Shown: positions 25,276 through 34,657 of the stretch, one piece after another | Position numbering within the stretch: position 1 is the stretch's first letter | Layout of the letters: each line of letters starts with the position of its first letter | NCBI RefSeq assembly: GCF_000238335.3 | Contig: NZ_AHCB03000005.1 | Location: 1,860,001-1,924,000 of the forward strand | Reading direction: 5' to 3' | DNA length: 64,000 nucleotides | From: Pseudoalteromonas marina | GTDB lineage: Bacteria; Pseudomonadota; Gammaproteobacteria; Enterobacterales; Alteromonadaceae | Made by a program: the position numbers and the translations under genes | The notes under the pieces: generated by a model | Told to the model about the DNA's origin: nothing | Databases searched by the model: none | What the model saw: only the letters and a program-made list of their open reading frames with translations

Positions 25276-25365
25276 TGGTGGAGGAAGAGGGATTCGAACC
25301 CTCGTTAGGGATTAACCTAAACACACTTTCCAGGCGTGCGCCTTCAGCCACTCAGCCATTCCTCC
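25276..25365 (-). tRNA. tRNA-Ser(GGA)
   Basis: A 90 nt minus-strand tRNA with encoded CCA, acceptor GGAGGAA/TTCCTCC, a long variable arm typical of class II tRNAs, the T loop GGTTCGAATCC and anticodon loop CTGGAAA, giving anticodon GGA for UCC/UCU serine codons. Its 3' end faces the integrase, so it is the probable attachment site. The second copy of the 3' end expected at the far island boundary was not seen between 1 and 25 kb. Confidence 0.97.
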
Positions 25366-25481
25366 ACGGTGTTGCCTAGCAACAGCGCGTTATAGTATGA
25401 AATAGGTTACGCAGGTGCAAGGCCTTTTTAAATATGTACTGTTGAATGGCTATTAATCGTGCAGTTATTTACTTTTTCAAT

Positions 25482-25517
25482 AAAAAACGGCTAAACCATA
25501 AGGCTTAGCCGTTTTTT
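25482..25517. terminator. Rho-independent terminator after nadA
   Basis: A 13 bp symmetric stem AAAAAACGGCTAA (25482-25494) / TTAGCCGTTTTTT (25505-25517) with a 10 nt loop supplies a U tract in both directions. It lies 34 bp past the nadA stop and also shields nadA from the tRNA-Ser region. Confidence 0.85.
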
Positions 25518-25550
25518 ATATCAGTCTAGTTACTTTACATTTGCTAAAAA

Positions 25551-26591
25551 CTATTTAGCCATACTCGCCGTAAAGTCTAGCATGCGGTTAAGTGACTTAA
25601 GTGCACCTTCACGCAAGTCCATATCTACAAATACTTCTTTACCTTGAGGGTCTATTAAGGCCTCCTCAATCGCTTTTAAGCCATTCATTGCCATCCACGG
25701 GCAATGTGCACAACTTTTACAAGAAGCGCCTTCACCAGCCGTAGGGGCGGCAAAGAACTCTTTCTCTGGGCATAGCTGTTGCATTTTATAAAAAATACCG
25801 CGATCAGTCGCAACAATAAACTTTTTATTCGCCATTGTTTGCGCTGCTTTAATGAGCTGGCTTGTAGATCCAACGGCGTCAGCAAGTGCAACTATTTCTG
25901 CAGGTGACTCTGGGTGAACTAAAACGCCAGCATCTGGGTGCAGTGCCTTAAACTCTTTCAATGCTTTAGTTTTAAACTCGTCGTGAACAATACATGCGCC
26001 ATTCCACATGATCATATCAGCGCCGGTATTTTTTTGAATGTAGCTGCCTAGGTGCTTGTCTGGGCCCCAAATGATTTTTTCGCCTTGCTCGTCTAAGTGC
26101 TCAACAATTTCAAGCGCGCACGATGAGGTTACAATCCAATCTGCACGGGCTTTAACCGCTGTAGAGGTGTTTGCATACACCACCACTTTACGATCAGGGT
26201 GCTGATCGCAAAATGCTGAGAACTCATCAATCGGACAACCGATGTCTAGCGAGCATGTTGCTTCAAGTGTTGGCATAACAACCGTTTTGTTTGGCGTTAA
26301 AATTTTAGCAGTTTCACCCATAAAACGAACGCCTGCAACGATGATCATATCAGCGTCGTGTCTTGCACCAAAGCGCGCCATTTCTAAAGAGTCGGCAACG
26401 CAACCGCCAGTTTCTTCGGCAAGGGCTTGGATTTCAGGATCAGTATAATAATGCGCTACGAGTACCGCGTTTTTATCTTTAAGTAATTGCTTAATACGTG
26501 CTTTGTATTCGCCTTGCTCGTCGTTTGTTAACGGTGCTGGCTTTGGAGGGAAAATATAGCCTTCAGGCATAATAGTTTGCGCTAAACTCAT
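25551..26591 (-). CDS. nadA: Quinolinate synthase A
   Basis: About 346 residues from ATG 26591 (an upstream in-frame GTG at 26603 has no ribosome site). It condenses iminoaspartate with dihydroxyacetone phosphate to give quinolinate, the first committed product of de novo NAD synthesis. Three conserved cysteines that bind the 4Fe-4S cluster are seen in [15 protein letters not shown] and [10 protein letters not shown], and the substrate region HYYTDPEIQ is near residue 50. A gene for L-aspartate oxidase is not in this window. It stands alone between tRNA-Ser and the tRNA-Lys array. Confidence 0.97.
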   Translation of the reverse strand: MSLAQTIMPEGYIFPPKPAPLTNDEQGEYKARIKQLLKDKNAVLVAHYYTDPEIQALAEETGGCVADSLEMARFGARHDADMIIVAGVRFMGETAKILTPNKTVVMPTLEATCSLDIGCPIDEFSAFCDQHPDRKVVVYANTSTAVKARADWIVTSSCALEIVEHLDEQGEKIIWGPDKHLGSYIQKNTGADMIMWNGACIVHDEFKTKALKEFKALHPDAGVLVHPESPAEIVALADAVGSTSQLIKAAQTMANKKFIVATDRGIFYKMQQLCPEKEFFAAPTAGEGASCKSCAHCPWMAMNGLKAIEEALIDPQGKEVFVDMDLREGALKSLNRMLDFTASMAK

Positions 26592-26721
26592 GTTCTCGAC
26601 CACTTATTTACAGTGTATAAATTACGGCGAATTATACGAGAATAAAAACATAAATAACAGCAAACTGCTTAAGCTTGTTTATAAAAAAACAGAATGGGAT
26701 TTTAAAAAAGAATGTAGAAGA

Positions 26722-26797
26722 TGGTGGGTCATGATGGATTCGAACCATCGACCAATTGATTAAAAGTCAACTGCTCTACCAACTGAGCTAATGACCC
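26722..26797 (-). tRNA. tRNA-Lys(UUU), copy 1 of 8
   Basis: A 76 nt tRNA with encoded CCA, acceptor GGGTCAT/ATGACCC and anticodon loop CTTTTAA (anticodon TTT). It is the 3'-most copy of the minus-strand array, and all eight copies look identical. Confidence 0.97.
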
Positions 26798-26876
26798 GCT
26801 CTAATATTGTACGTACTAAAAAGATAGTGTTTGCGTAGATCCGCCGATGTTCCAGTTTTTACTTACAAAGCAAAAA

Positions 26877-26952
26877 TGGTGGGTCATGATGGATTCGAAC
26901 CATCGACCAATTGATTAAAAGTCAACTGCTCTACCAACTGAGCTAATGACCC
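26877..26952 (-). tRNA. tRNA-Lys(UUU), copy 2 of 8
   Basis: Identical to copy 1. The spacer to copy 1 (26798-26876) contains the 16 nt element GCGTAGATCCGCCGAT at 26833-26848. Confidence 0.97.
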
Positions 26953-26992
26953 GCTCTTGGTGTTAACTAATAAATATATATTTCCATGAAAA

Positions 26993-27068
26993 TGGTGGGT
27001 CATGATGGATTCGAACCATCGACCAATTGATTAAAAGTCAACTGCTCTACCAACTGAGCTAATGACCC
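26993..27068 (-). tRNA. tRNA-Lys(UUU), copy 3 of 8
   Basis: Identical to copy 1. The 40 bp spacer to copy 2 lacks the 16 nt element. Confidence 0.97.
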
Positions 27069-27127
27069 GCTCAAATATAAACTTAAAAGCTTACTTGCGT
27101 GAATCCGCCGATTAGAGTTTTATAGAA

Positions 27128-27203
27128 TGGTGGGTCATGATGGATTCGAACCATCGACCAATTGATTAAAAGTCAACTGCTCTACCAACTGAGCTAATGA
27201 CCC
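27128..27203 (-). tRNA. tRNA-Lys(UUU), copy 4 of 8
   Basis: Identical to copy 1. The spacer to copy 3 carries the 16 nt element at 27097-27112. Flanking AATGG and CCATT also extend the acceptor pairing. Confidence 0.97.
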
Positions 27204-27267
27204 ATTCTATAATTTTTAGATTATTGAGTGCAATTAATGCTTTAGTAAATAACCACTTAAAAATAAG

Positions 27268-27343
27268 TGGTGGGTCATGATGGATTCGAACCATCGACCA
27301 ATTGATTAAAAGTCAACTGCTCTACCAACTGAGCTAATGACCC
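27268..27343 (-). tRNA. tRNA-Lys(UUU), copy 5 of 8
   Basis: Identical to copy 1. The spacer to copy 4 lacks the 16 nt element. Confidence 0.97.
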
Positions 27344-27403
27344 GCTCATAAACTTATTCAATAATATAAATGCGTAAATCCGCCGATCCAGACACTTTAA
27401 AAG

Positions 27404-27479
27404 TGGTGGGTCATGATGGATTCGAACCATCGACCAATTGATTAAAAGTCAACTGCTCTACCAACTGAGCTAATGACCC
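27404..27479 (-). tRNA. tRNA-Lys(UUU), copy 6 of 8
   Basis: Identical to copy 1. The spacer to copy 5 carries the 16 nt element at 27372-27387. Confidence 0.97.
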
Positions 27480-27527
27480 GCTCTGGTATAACTGCTGTAT
27501 TAAAGTTGTTGTAGACCATTATAAAAA

Positions 27528-27603
27528 TGGTGGGTCATGATGGATTCGAACCATCGACCAATTGATTAAAAGTCAACTGCTCTACCAACTGAGCTAATGA
27601 CCC
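27528..27603 (-). tRNA. tRNA-Lys(UUU), copy 7 of 8
   Basis: Identical to copy 1. The spacer to copy 6 lacks the 16 nt element. Confidence 0.97.
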
Positions 27604-27662
27604 GCTCTAACTTTACAACCTTGAATACTACGTAAATCCGCCGATAAAAGACCATTTTAAAA

Positions 27663-27738
27663 TGGTGGGTCATGATGGATTCGAACCATCGACCAATTGA
27701 TTAAAAGTCAACTGCTCTACCAACTGAGCTAATGACCC
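27663..27738 (-). tRNA. tRNA-Lys(UUU), copy 8 of 8
   Basis: Identical to copy 1 and probably the first transcribed, as the promoter side (27739-27909) faces cpoB. The spacer to copy 7 carries the 16 nt element at 27630-27645. Confidence 0.97.
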
Positions 27739-27909
27739 GCTCTTTTTGCAACATTTTGAGTGGGGTAACCATTCGTTTGCTGCGGGCGCTTATAATACTT
27801 ATTTATAAAATGAGTGCAACCGAAATTGTCTCTTTTTTTAAGTTTTTATGCCTAGTTGACCAATTTTAGACCGCTTATGACAAAAAGCAGTCTAATCAAG
27901 CTGATTCAA

Positions 27910-28659
27910 TTAATTAGACAGGCGATCTGTGGCTAATTTTGCAGCCGTTGTACTTGGGTACTGCGTAACAAGTTCGTTAAGTATTTTTAACGATTCGTCT
28001 GTCAGTCCTTGCTCTTTTAAAAGCGTGCCTAATTTTAACATGGCGTCTGGGCGTTTATTTGAATTTGGATATTCGTTTACAACCACTCTAAAGTGATCAA
28101 CCGCTTTAACGCCATCGTTTTTAATTGTTAATAATTGACCTAACCAATAGTGTGCGTTTGACGCATACACAGATTCTGGATATGTTTTTAAGAACGTTTG
28201 AAACTCTGGAATAGCCTGGTCGTAGCGTTTATCTTTCATTATGAGTGCAACAGCACGCTCGTAAGCCTCATTCTCAGATAAATCACTGCTATATGCTTGT
28301 GAGTCATTAGGTTGTGCATAGTCGGTTGCAGGCACTGCTGCAGGCTGTGAATACGCCTGACTAACACGGTTTTCAATCTCTTGATAAAGCTCACGCTGAC
28401 GCTGAAGTACTTTTTCTAGTTTATAGCTTTGCTCTTCCGTCACACCACGAATTTGACTTACTTCATCTTGAAGTAAATTAAGTTGCTGTTGTAACTCGGC
28501 TTGCAAGAAATTGCGCGATTGCATCATACTTTCTAACGACGCTAAGCGCTTCTCAATACTTGACTGTGAACTCGCAGCTTCTGAAACAGGAGCGGGAGCA
28601 GCCCATAACTGGGTGCTCCCGCTCAATATCATTGCTGCCAAAATAATTTTCGGCTTCAT
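27910..28659 (-). CDS. cpoB: Cell division coordinator CpoB (YbgF)
   Basis: 249 residues: a signal peptide ending near WAAPAP, a trimerising coiled coil (about 30-105), a low-complexity Gln/Pro/Ser linker, and a C-terminal TPR domain starting near AYERAVALIMKDKRYDQAI. In E. coli CpoB links PBP1B activity with the Tol-Pal system during outer-membrane constriction and acts in the periplasm. It is the last gene of the tol-pal cluster, 13 bp after pal. Confidence 0.95.
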   Translation of the reverse strand: MKPKIILAAMILSGSTQLWAAPAPVSEAASSQSSIEKRLASLESMMQSRNFLQAELQQQLNLLQDEVSQIRGVTEEQSYKLEKVLQRQRELYQEIENRVSQAYSQPAAVPATDYAQPNDSQAYSSDLSENEAYERAVALIMKDKRYDQAIPEFQTFLKTYPESVYASNAHYWLGQLLTIKNDGVKAVDHFRVVVNEYPNSNKRPDAMLKLGTLLKEQGLTDESLKILNELVTQYPSTTAAKLATDRLSN

Positions 28660-28672
28660 AATATCTCTTATC

Positions 28673-29215
28673 TTAGTAAACTAATACCGCACGGCGGTTT
28701 TTAGCGAAAGCTGATTCAGTGCGAGACTTAACCATTGGTTTTTCTTCACCGTAGCTCACTACTGACATTTGGCTAGCTGATACACCTAAGCTTAGCAGGT
28801 ATTTTTCAACTGACTGACCACGGTTTTCACCTAGTGCAATATTGTACTCTGGCGTGCCACGCTCATCTGCATGGCCTTCAATTAATACTTTAACCGATGG
28901 GTTTTTTACTAAAAAGTCAGCATGTGCGCGAAGTAAATCAGCATATTTGCTTTCAATTGTCGCTTTATCAAAATCAAAGTAGATTACTTGCTCTTGACGA
29001 AGTGCTTCGTATTTTTGACGAAGTTGTTCTTCAGCACGTTCTTCAGGCGAAATTGTTGCTACTTCAACTGTATCGTTGCTAGTTGTTTGCTCAACAGCAG
29101 GTTGATTAGATTGGTTTGCAGCACCTTCGTCGATATCTGAAGACGAGCTACAAGCTGCTAATGTCATTACTGGCACAGCAATTAGCAGGCCTTTAAGTAT
29201 TTTATTAAGTTGCAT
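28673..29215 (-). CDS. pal: Peptidoglycan-associated lipoprotein Pal
   Basis: 180 residues with a lipobox LAAC (Cys at about 22) after a signal sequence, a disordered linker, and an OmpA-like peptidoglycan-binding domain (about 75-180) containing VIYFDFDKATIE, EGHADERGTPEYN and the SYGEEKP motif. It anchors the outer membrane to peptidoglycan and binds TolB. It is 34 bp after tolB. Confidence 0.97.
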   Translation of the reverse strand: MQLNKILKGLLIAVPVMTLAACSSSSDIDEGAANQSNQPAVEQTTSNDTVEVATISPEERAEEQLRQKYEALRQEQVIYFDFDKATIESKYADLLRAHADFLVKNPSVKVLIEGHADERGTPEYNIALGENRGQSVEKYLLSLGVSASQMSVVSYGEEKPMVKSRTESAFAKNRRAVLVY

Positions 29216-29249
29216 TGAGTAGATTCCTATTTTGAGTAAACCAGTAACA

Positions 29250-30608
29250 TTACTGTAAATATGGCGACCAAGCTGGCGCCTTTACTTGTCCGTCTAGCAC
29301 AGGTAATCGTGCTTTAAAGCGGCCGTCCATCGATACTAACGCCAGTACCTGTTTGTTATTATGGAGCGTGCTGTATATTATCATCGAGCCATTTGGCGCT
29401 ATACTCGGTGATTCATCTAAGCGAGTTCGCGTTAATACTTGAAACGCGCCAGAAGCTAGCTCTTTTTTAGCAAGATGGTACTTACCGTTCGTACGATTAA
29501 CCATCACTAATTCTTTACTGTCAGGCGTAACTGACCCTGCAAGATTCATATCGCCATCAAACGTTAGGCGCTTTGATCTGCCAGTTTTTAAATTTAACTT
29601 ATAAATCTGAGCATTACCACCCCTTTCCGAGGTAAACACTATATCTTGCCCATTTGGGTACCAAGATGGTTCAGTATCTATGCTACGGTGGTTTGTTAGG
29701 CGTGTTTCTTTACGCGTTGCCAGGTTTAGTAAATAAATTTCTGTTGCGCCTGTTTTATCTTTTGAAAGGACTAATAGAAGCTCTTTACCATCAGGTGAAA
29801 ACTGCGGCGCACCATTAATCCCACGATAGCTGGCTACCACTTCTCGCTTGCCAGTATATAAGTCTTGGATATATATTTGGCTTTGACGATTTTCAAACGT
29901 TACATAAGCAAGCTTGGTACCATCTGGTGACCACGCAGGTGACATTAACGGCTCTTTAGAGCGCAAAAGTACTTGTTCGTTGAATCCATCGTAATCGGCA
30001 ACAACGAGTTGATACGGCTTATCGTCTTCGTCACGCACAATCACATAGGCAATTTTAGTTAAAAATGCACCTTTTTCGCCTGTTAGTTTTTCATAAATCA
30101 CATCACTAATACGGTGTGAATAGCGGCGAAACCCACTTTCTGAAATAACGCTTTCTCTGGCTTCTAAAATGTGGTCTTGGCTTTTTACTAATTGCCCATT
30201 AGACATCATTTGGGTGTTACCACCCGTGATTTGACCACGAATTACATCCACTAATTCATAACGGACTAAGTATCGGCCATCGGTTTGCTGTTCAACTTGG
30301 CCAACTAAAACGGCCTCAACCCCTTGATTAACCCATGAGGCATAATCAATTGCTTGGTCCTCGCTTGGTTGTTGTGGCATTTGCGCAACATCAACCGGCT
30401 TAAACTTACCACTTCGGACTAAATCAGCTGCAATCACATCACTTAGTTTTTGTGGGATCGGACCTATTCCTGTGTATTTAAATGGCACAATAGCAATAGG
30501 CCTTGCGCCGTCAACACCTTCGGTAATTACAATTTCAAGTGCAGCATTTGCAATGCCTTGAAACCCTAGTAGCAATACTACACAGGCTACTCTTAGTTTA
30601 TTGAACAT
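29250..30608 (-). CDS. tolB: Tol-Pal periplasmic protein TolB
   Basis: 452 residues with a signal peptide (cleavage near IANAALE), an N-terminal alpha/beta domain (about 25-165) and a six-bladed beta-propeller with repeated PxWSPDGxxxAY, PxFSPDG and PSWYPNGxDIVF motifs. It switches between Pal binding and TolA binding during cell constriction. The gene lies 9 bp after tolA. Confidence 0.97.
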   Translation of the reverse strand: MFNKLRVACVVLLLGFQGIANAALEIVITEGVDGARPIAIVPFKYTGIGPIPQKLSDVIAADLVRSGKFKPVDVAQMPQQPSEDQAIDYASWVNQGVEAVLVGQVEQQTDGRYLVRYELVDVIRGQITGGNTQMMSNGQLVKSQDHILEARESVISESGFRRYSHRISDVIYEKLTGEKGAFLTKIAYVIVRDEDDKPYQLVVADYDGFNEQVLLRSKEPLMSPAWSPDGTKLAYVTFENRQSQIYIQDLYTGKREVVASYRGINGAPQFSPDGKELLLVLSKDKTGATEIYLLNLATRKETRLTNHRSIDTEPSWYPNGQDIVFTSERGGNAQIYKLNLKTGRSKRLTFDGDMNLAGSVTPDSKELVMVNRTNGKYHLAKKELASGAFQVLTRTRLDESPSIAPNGSMIIYSTLHNNKQVLALVSMDGRFKARLPVLDGQVKAPAWSPYLQ

Positions 30609-30617
30609 ATCATTCCT

Positions 30618-31562
30618 TTAAAATTCTGGCTTGATTGTTAAGTTAATATTTTTTAGCTGATCAAACACGTCTCTGTCTTTAGACACAGGTAATGTGTCGG
30701 CCATACGAACCGCTCTGAGCGCGGCCTCACACACTAGCTTATCACCACCTAAAGACTTAACTTGCGTAACTAAACCATTAAAGCCAAGACGGATATTCAC
30801 TCGACATTGTTGGTTTTTCATTTTTTCATCAATTAACAAGTTTTGTTGGATGCGCGCCATAATCAAAGCACGGTATTTGTCAACTTCACTCGCAACTTGT
30901 TGCTGGCGTATTTTACTACGTGCAGCCTGCTCTTTAGCAAGTTGTTCTTGTAATATTTGTTCTTGTAATGCTTGCTGACGCTTACGTTCAGCTTCGGCTG
31001 CACGCTCTTTAGCTTCTTGCTCACGCTTAATACGTTCAGCTTCTGCTTTTTTTAGCGCTTCTTCTTCAAGCTTACGTTTATCTGCCGCGGCTTTTGCTGC
31101 CTTTTCAGCCTCTTGTTTTTGCTTTTCTGCTTGCTTAGCTTTGGCACGCTCTTTTTGCTCTATCTCACGCGCCTTTTTTGCTTGAGCTTCAGCTTGCGCT
31201 TTTTCTTTCTCTTTAGCTTTGCGTTCACGCTCAAGTTTTTTAATGTTTCGAGCCTCAGATTCACGTTGTTTGCGAGCATCTGCAGCCCTGCGTTCTAAAT
31301 CACGTATCCGCTTATCTTCAGCACGCTTTTTATCTTTTTCTTTTTTTTGTAGCTCAGCAATTTTTTGCTCAACCATTTTTTGGTCAACCGATATCGCAGA
31401 AACCGCTTTGTCGGGTTCAGGTATAGCTGTGTTTAACGTCACTTCCATTACTTTAGGGGTTGGTGCATGAATGTTAGCTGACGCGTACAACAATCCGCCC
31501 AAACCTAAATGCAATACCACCGATTTTACTAATGCACTACTCATCCAGTTAATTCCCCTCAA
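30618..31562 (-). CDS. tolA: Tol-Pal energy-transducing protein TolA
   Basis: 314 residues: one N-terminal transmembrane helix (about 10-30), a long Lys/Glu/Ala/Arg helical domain (about 60-230) spanning the periplasm, and a C-terminal domain with CRVNIRLGFNGLV and a late LNLTIKPEF. TolA is energised by TolQR and reaches the outer membrane. Its start overlaps the end of tolR by 14 bp, suggesting translational coupling. Confidence 0.95.
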   Translation of the reverse strand: MRGINWMSSALVKSVVLHLGLGGLLYASANIHAPTPKVMEVTLNTAIPEPDKAVSAISVDQKMVEQKIAELQKKEKDKKRAEDKRIRDLERRAADARKQRESEARNIKKLERERKAKEKEKAQAEAQAKKAREIEQKERAKAKQAEKQKQEAEKAAKAAADKRKLEEEALKKAEAERIKREQEAKERAAEAERKRQQALQEQILQEQLAKEQAARSKIRQQQVASEVDKYRALIMARIQQNLLIDEKMKNQQCRVNIRLGFNGLVTQVKSLGGDKLVCEAALRAVRMADTLPVSKDRDVFDQLKNINLTIKPEF

Positions 31563-31977
31563 AGGATTCGGTCATCAATCCCACTGACGGCACACCTGCG
31601 TTTTTCAAAAAATCCATTAGCAATAACACTTCTTGATAAGAAACTTTACCAGAACCTTTAATCATTACAGGTACATCTGGATTTTTCATTAACTGCAATT
31701 TAATCACGGCGGCTACATCGAGTGCTTCCATTGGCTCCTCTGGATCAGTACCTACACTGACGTAATATTTACCCTCAGCATCAATAGACGCAATTATTGG
31801 TGGTGTATCTTTTGTATCAACTAAATCAGATTCTTCCATTTTTGGTAAATCGACTTTTACACCGTGAGTAATTAGTGGTGCAGTCGCCATGAAAATAATA
31901 AGCAGCACCAACATTACATCGATATAAGGTACTACATTAATTTCTGCTACTGGGCGGCGCTTTTTACGATGATACAT
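31549..31977 (-). CDS. tolR: Tol-Pal proton channel protein TolR
   Basis: 142 residues of the ExbD/TolR family: a basic N-terminus ([29 protein letters not shown] region) with the conserved Asp in the membrane helix (YIDVML) that takes part in proton use, and a periplasmic domain. It overlaps both tolQ (14 bp) and tolA (14 bp). Confidence 0.97.
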   Translation of the reverse strand: MYHRKKRRPVAEINVVPYIDVMLVLLIIFMATAPLITHGVKVDLPKMEESDLVDTKDTPPIIASIDAEGKYYVSVGTDPEEPMEALDVAAVIKLQLMKNPDVPVMIKGSGKVSYQEVLLLMDFLKNAGVPSVGLMTESFEGN

Positions 31978-32668
31978 TCGCTTGTGCCTCTATTTGTGTA
32001 GCTGCTTGACGGTGTAAAATATTAGCAAACTCTTCCATAAAGTTGATGTAGTGAGATTCAAGCTTTTCAACACTGTTTGAAAAACGGTTATAAGCAATTA
32101 CAGCCGGAATTGCAGCAAATAAGCCCATTGCTGTAGCAATTAGAGCCTCTGCTATGCCCGGAGCAACCATTTGTAATGTGGCTTGTTTTACTTCACCCAA
32201 TGCAATAAAGGCATTCATAATACCCCACACAGTGCCAAATAAACCGATGTAAGGACTTATAGAACCAACCGTTGCCAAGAACGATAGGCTTTTTTCAATT
32301 TTTTCGATTTCACGTGACAGTGCTACACGCATTGAGCGATGCGTACCTTCCATGACTATGCTTGCGCCTTGAAATGTATTTTTTTTATGTCGCGCAAATT
32401 CTTTAAAGCCTGCCGTAAATAACGCCTCAATACCATGAGACTGAGCACTGCGAGATGAAATTTCGTTATAAAGCTTACTTAAATCAATGCCTGACCAAAA
32501 CTTTTGCTCAAACTTTTTAGCATTCGAAAGCGCATCAGAGATTGCTTTTTTACGTTGAAAAATAATAGCCCACGACATAACCGACATGGCAACTAGCCCT
32601 AACATTACTAATTGTACAAGCAAACTGGCTTCTAAAATTAGATCCAAAAAATTAAGCCCTGATCCCAC
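31964..32668 (-). CDS. tolQ: Tol-Pal proton channel protein TolQ
   Basis: 234 residues of the ExbB/TolQ family with three membrane helices (about 13-38, 132-160, 170-195) and the conserved cytoplasmic loop. TolQ and TolR form the proton-driven stator for TolA in the inner membrane. It heads the operon tolQ-tolR-tolA-tolB-pal-cpoB. Unlike in Vibrio and E. coli, no ybgC thioesterase gene precedes it. Confidence 0.97.
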   Translation of the reverse strand: MGSGLNFLDLILEASLLVQLVMLGLVAMSVMSWAIIFQRKKAISDALSNAKKFEQKFWSGIDLSKLYNEISSRSAQSHGIEALFTAGFKEFARHKKNTFQGASIVMEGTHRSMRVALSREIEKIEKSLSFLATVGSISPYIGLFGTVWGIMNAFIALGEVKQATLQMVAPGIAEALIATAMGLFAAIPAVIAYNRFSNSVEKLESHYINFMEEFANILHRQAATQIEAQANVSS

Positions 32669-32727
32669 ATTAAACTCCTAAATAGTATCAAAATACGTCA
32701 ATTGTAATGATTTGTGCAATTATGACC

Positions 32728-32749
32728 GCAACTAAGGTCAATTAGTTGC
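32728..32749. promoter_or_regulatory. Inverted repeat upstream of tolQ
   Basis: Perfect 8 bp arms GCAACTAA (32728-32735) and TTAGTTGC (32742-32749), 60-81 bp upstream of the tolQ start. It could be a protein-binding site or a hairpin in the tolQ leader. Confidence 0.3.
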
Positions 32750-33092
32750 ATCTAGTGTATCGAGTCCATTTAAAACTAACAACGATATTGCTATGAATAG
32801 CCAACAAAAAACGTTAAAAATCGGCTATGTTGTTTGTTTTTTATGCCTAGTTGTATAAATATTTATTCAAATAAAATAAAAACTCAGGTTCAGCTGCGTA
32901 ATTATATAAATAAACATCATAAAACACGGCATTTATTCAAAATTAATGCATAAACACGCAAAACCACGTTAACGTTACCTACCAGAATACTAAAACTAAT
33001 ACCGAACAATTATACAAAAATATACTTAAGTACTATTTTTCATTAACTTATAAAATATATGGTTATTTAACGAACAACTTACAAACTACAAC

Positions 33093-33116
33093 AAAACTAA
33101 ATACATTAGTTTTTTT
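33093..33116 (+). terminator. Hairpin with T run in the tolQ-ruvB gap
   Basis: An 8 bp stem AAAACTAA (33093-33100) / TTAGTTTT (33106-33113) with a further TTT. It is AT-rich and therefore weak; no upstream plus-strand gene is seen. Confidence 0.3.
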
Positions 33117-33141
33117 AATCTGAAAAAACAAATTTTCTAGT

Positions 33142-33170
33142 TTGAACAATTTTTAGATATTCCGTATTAT
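33142..33170 (+). promoter_or_regulatory. Sigma70 promoter of a putative small RNA
   Basis: TTGAAC (33142-33147), 17 bp spacer, TATTAT (33165-33170). Box quality and spacing are good. The next terminator on the plus strand is at 33329-33356, with no coding region in between. Confidence 0.6.
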
Positions 33171-33176
33171 TCTCCC

Positions 33177-33356
33177 ATACCGAGCTAGCGCATTAAATGA
33201 AACTGTTTCATTATGTCCTGTTCTTAGTAATATGATCTTAAGTCGTATTACATTGTTTTACTCTATTTGGATAAAACCTAACAGTGTAAAACATGGTTCC
33301 CCCAGATTACTTCCTTTAACTTGTTGTTAGCCCGCATTATTTGCGGGCTTTTTTTT
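33177..33356 (+). ncRNA. Candidate small RNA between tolQ and ruvB
   Basis: A predicted transcript of about 180 nt runs from the promoter at 33142-33170 to a strong terminator. Three internal hairpins are visible: AATGAAA/TTTCATT (33196-33212), GTAATATGA/TCGTATTAC (33227-33251, one G-U) and TGTTTTAC/GTAAAACA (33254-33293), then a single-stranded pyrimidine-rich stretch CCCCCAGATTACTTCC before the terminator. I do not recognise a known RNA (it does not look like 6S, Spot 42, CsrB or Qrr). The longest ATG frame inside is only 12 codons and has no ribosome site. Confidence 0.55.
33329..33356 (+). terminator. Strong rho-independent terminator of the candidate RNA
   Basis: AGCCCGCA (33329-33336) / TGCGGGCT (33342-33349) with a 5 nt loop, followed directly by eight T in total (33349-33356). 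It is plus-strand only, since the minus side has no U tract. Confidence 0.85.
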
Positions 33357-33593
33357 ACCTGAAATTTGGCCTAGACCAAAATATACAGATTCATTTAATA
33401 TTGTTTATTGAGCCAGAAATTTAGCACTAAACCTAGCCAGCCATAGTCAGCACTGACTAAGTTGAATTTTATGAAAGGCACAATAGCCACATACGCCTTA
33501 ACGCTCTGTGAATTGTTGGTTAACCAGAATTCAGGCGAGTTAATGGTAAGGCAAATGACTTTTAGTAGATAAAATACGTTATAAACGGACGTG

Positions 33594-33622
33594 CCCTTGC
33601 TAACGGTTATTTTTAGCAAGGG
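33594..33622. terminator. Hairpin after ruvB
   Basis: A 10 bp perfect stem CCCTTGCTAA (33594-33603) / TTAGCAAGGG (33613-33622), 21 bp past the ruvB stop. The U tract on the minus side is lacking, so it may be a weak terminator or a 3'-end protective hairpin. The remaining DNA between 33357 and 33593 shows no credible gene. Confidence 0.45.
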
Positions 33623-33642
33623 TTTAGGAAAGGTGTTTAAAA

Positions 33643-34650
33643 TTAGTCTTTATTAGGTAACAAGCCAAAATGATGGTACGCATTGTCAGACACAATACGT
33701 CCGCGCGGTGTGCGCTGAATAAACCCTTGTTGAATTAAAAACGGTTCAATAACATCTTCTATTGTTTCACGCTCTTCACCAATGGCAGCGGCTAAATTAT
33801 CGAGCCCTACGGGACCACCCATAAATTTTTCAATGATGGCTAGTAAGTATTTACGATCCATATAATCAAAACCGCTTTTATCTACATCAATCATGTCGAG
33901 TGCTTGCTGGGCAACGTCTGCATTTACAGTTCCGTCAGATTTAACCTGAGTATAATCTCGCACACGGCGCAATAAACGGTTAGCAATACGCGGCGTACCC
34001 CGTGACCGTTTAGCTATTTCACTAGCGCCATCGTCGCACATTTCTAGCTCCAGATAATGAGCTGACCGGCCCACTATATGCGATAAATCCTCTACTGAAT
34101 AAAACTCCAAACGCTGCACTATGCCAAAACGGTCACGTAGTGGCGATGTGAGTGAGCCTGCACGCGTTGTAGCGCCTATTAACGTAAATGGCGGCAAATC
34201 CAGTTTGATAGAACGTGCAGCAGGGCCTTCACCTATCATTATGTCAAGCTGATAGTCTTCCATTGCAGGGTAAAGTATTTCTTCAACCTGTGGGCTTAAC
34301 CTGTGGATCTCGTCAATAAACAGTACATCACCTTCTTCAAGATTTGTAAGAAGTGCCGCTAAATCGCCTGCTTTTTCAAGTACAGGTCCTGAGGTGGTTT
34401 TAATATTTACGTTTAATTCGTTTGCTACAATATTCGCCAATGTGGTTTTTCCTAAACCTGGCGGACCAAATATTAATAAATGATCAAGCGCTTCATCGCG
34501 GCTGCGTGCAGCTTCTATAAATATTTCCATTTGCTGCTTAACATGCGGTTGACCTCGGTAATCAGCCAACAGTTTTGGCCTAATTGCTCGGTCAATCGAG
34601 TCTTCATTTGTTTTTTCAGTCGCGTCAATTAAGCGATCCGCTTCAATCAT
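33643..34650 (-). CDS. ruvB: Holliday junction ATP-dependent DNA helicase RuvB
   Basis: 335 residues of the AAA+ family with Walker [10 protein letters not shown] (about 61-69), Walker [10 protein letters not shown] (about 108-116), the sensor GATTRAGSL and Arg-finger region, and the C-terminal winged helix (RTPRGRIV). It drives branch migration of Holliday junctions with RuvA. It is 7 bp after ruvA. Confidence 0.98.
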   Translation of the reverse strand: MIEADRLIDATEKTNEDSIDRAIRPKLLADYRGQPHVKQQMEIFIEAARSRDEALDHLLIFGPPGLGKTTLANIVANELNVNIKTTSGPVLEKAGDLAALLTNLEEGDVLFIDEIHRLSPQVEEILYPAMEDYQLDIMIGEGPAARSIKLDLPPFTLIGATTRAGSLTSPLRDRFGIVQRLEFYSVEDLSHIVGRSAHYLELEMCDDGASEIAKRSRGTPRIANRLLRRVRDYTQVKSDGTVNADVAQQALDMIDVDKSGFDYMDRKYLLAIIEKFMGGPVGLDNLAAAIGEERETIEDVIEPFLIQQGFIQRTPRGRIVSDNAYHHFGLLPNKD

Positions 34651-34657
34651 GGGTTAC

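Larger units (their letters stand above)
26722..27738 (-). repeat. Tandem tRNA-Lys array built from a two-tRNA unit
   Basis: Eight identical tRNA genes are separated by spacers of 40-79 bp. A 16 nt element (consensus GCGTRAATCCGCCGAT on the plus strand) occurs in spacers 1, 3, 5 and 7 and never in 2, 4 and 6, so the repeat period is a tRNA pair of about 260-275 bp. Confidence 0.85.

Noticed and set aside
26722..27738. Regularly spaced repeats resembling a CRISPR array
   Set aside because: The 76 bp repeats are complete tRNA-Lys genes with CCA and all arms; the spacers are unequal and no cas genes are near.
27864..27895. Imperfect hairpin (TTAGAC/GTCTAA) between cpoB and the tRNA array
   Set aside because: It has mismatches and no T tract on the cpoB transcript side close to the stem, so it was not called a terminator.
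30694..31470. Several plus-strand frames opposite tolA
   Set aside because: They are mirror frames of the repetitive Lys/Glu/Ala coiled coil of TolA and have no initiation signals.
33395..33619. A 74-codon minus-strand frame after ruvB
   Set aside because: There is no ribosome site, its composition is unlike protein, and it overlaps the hairpin at 33594-33622.
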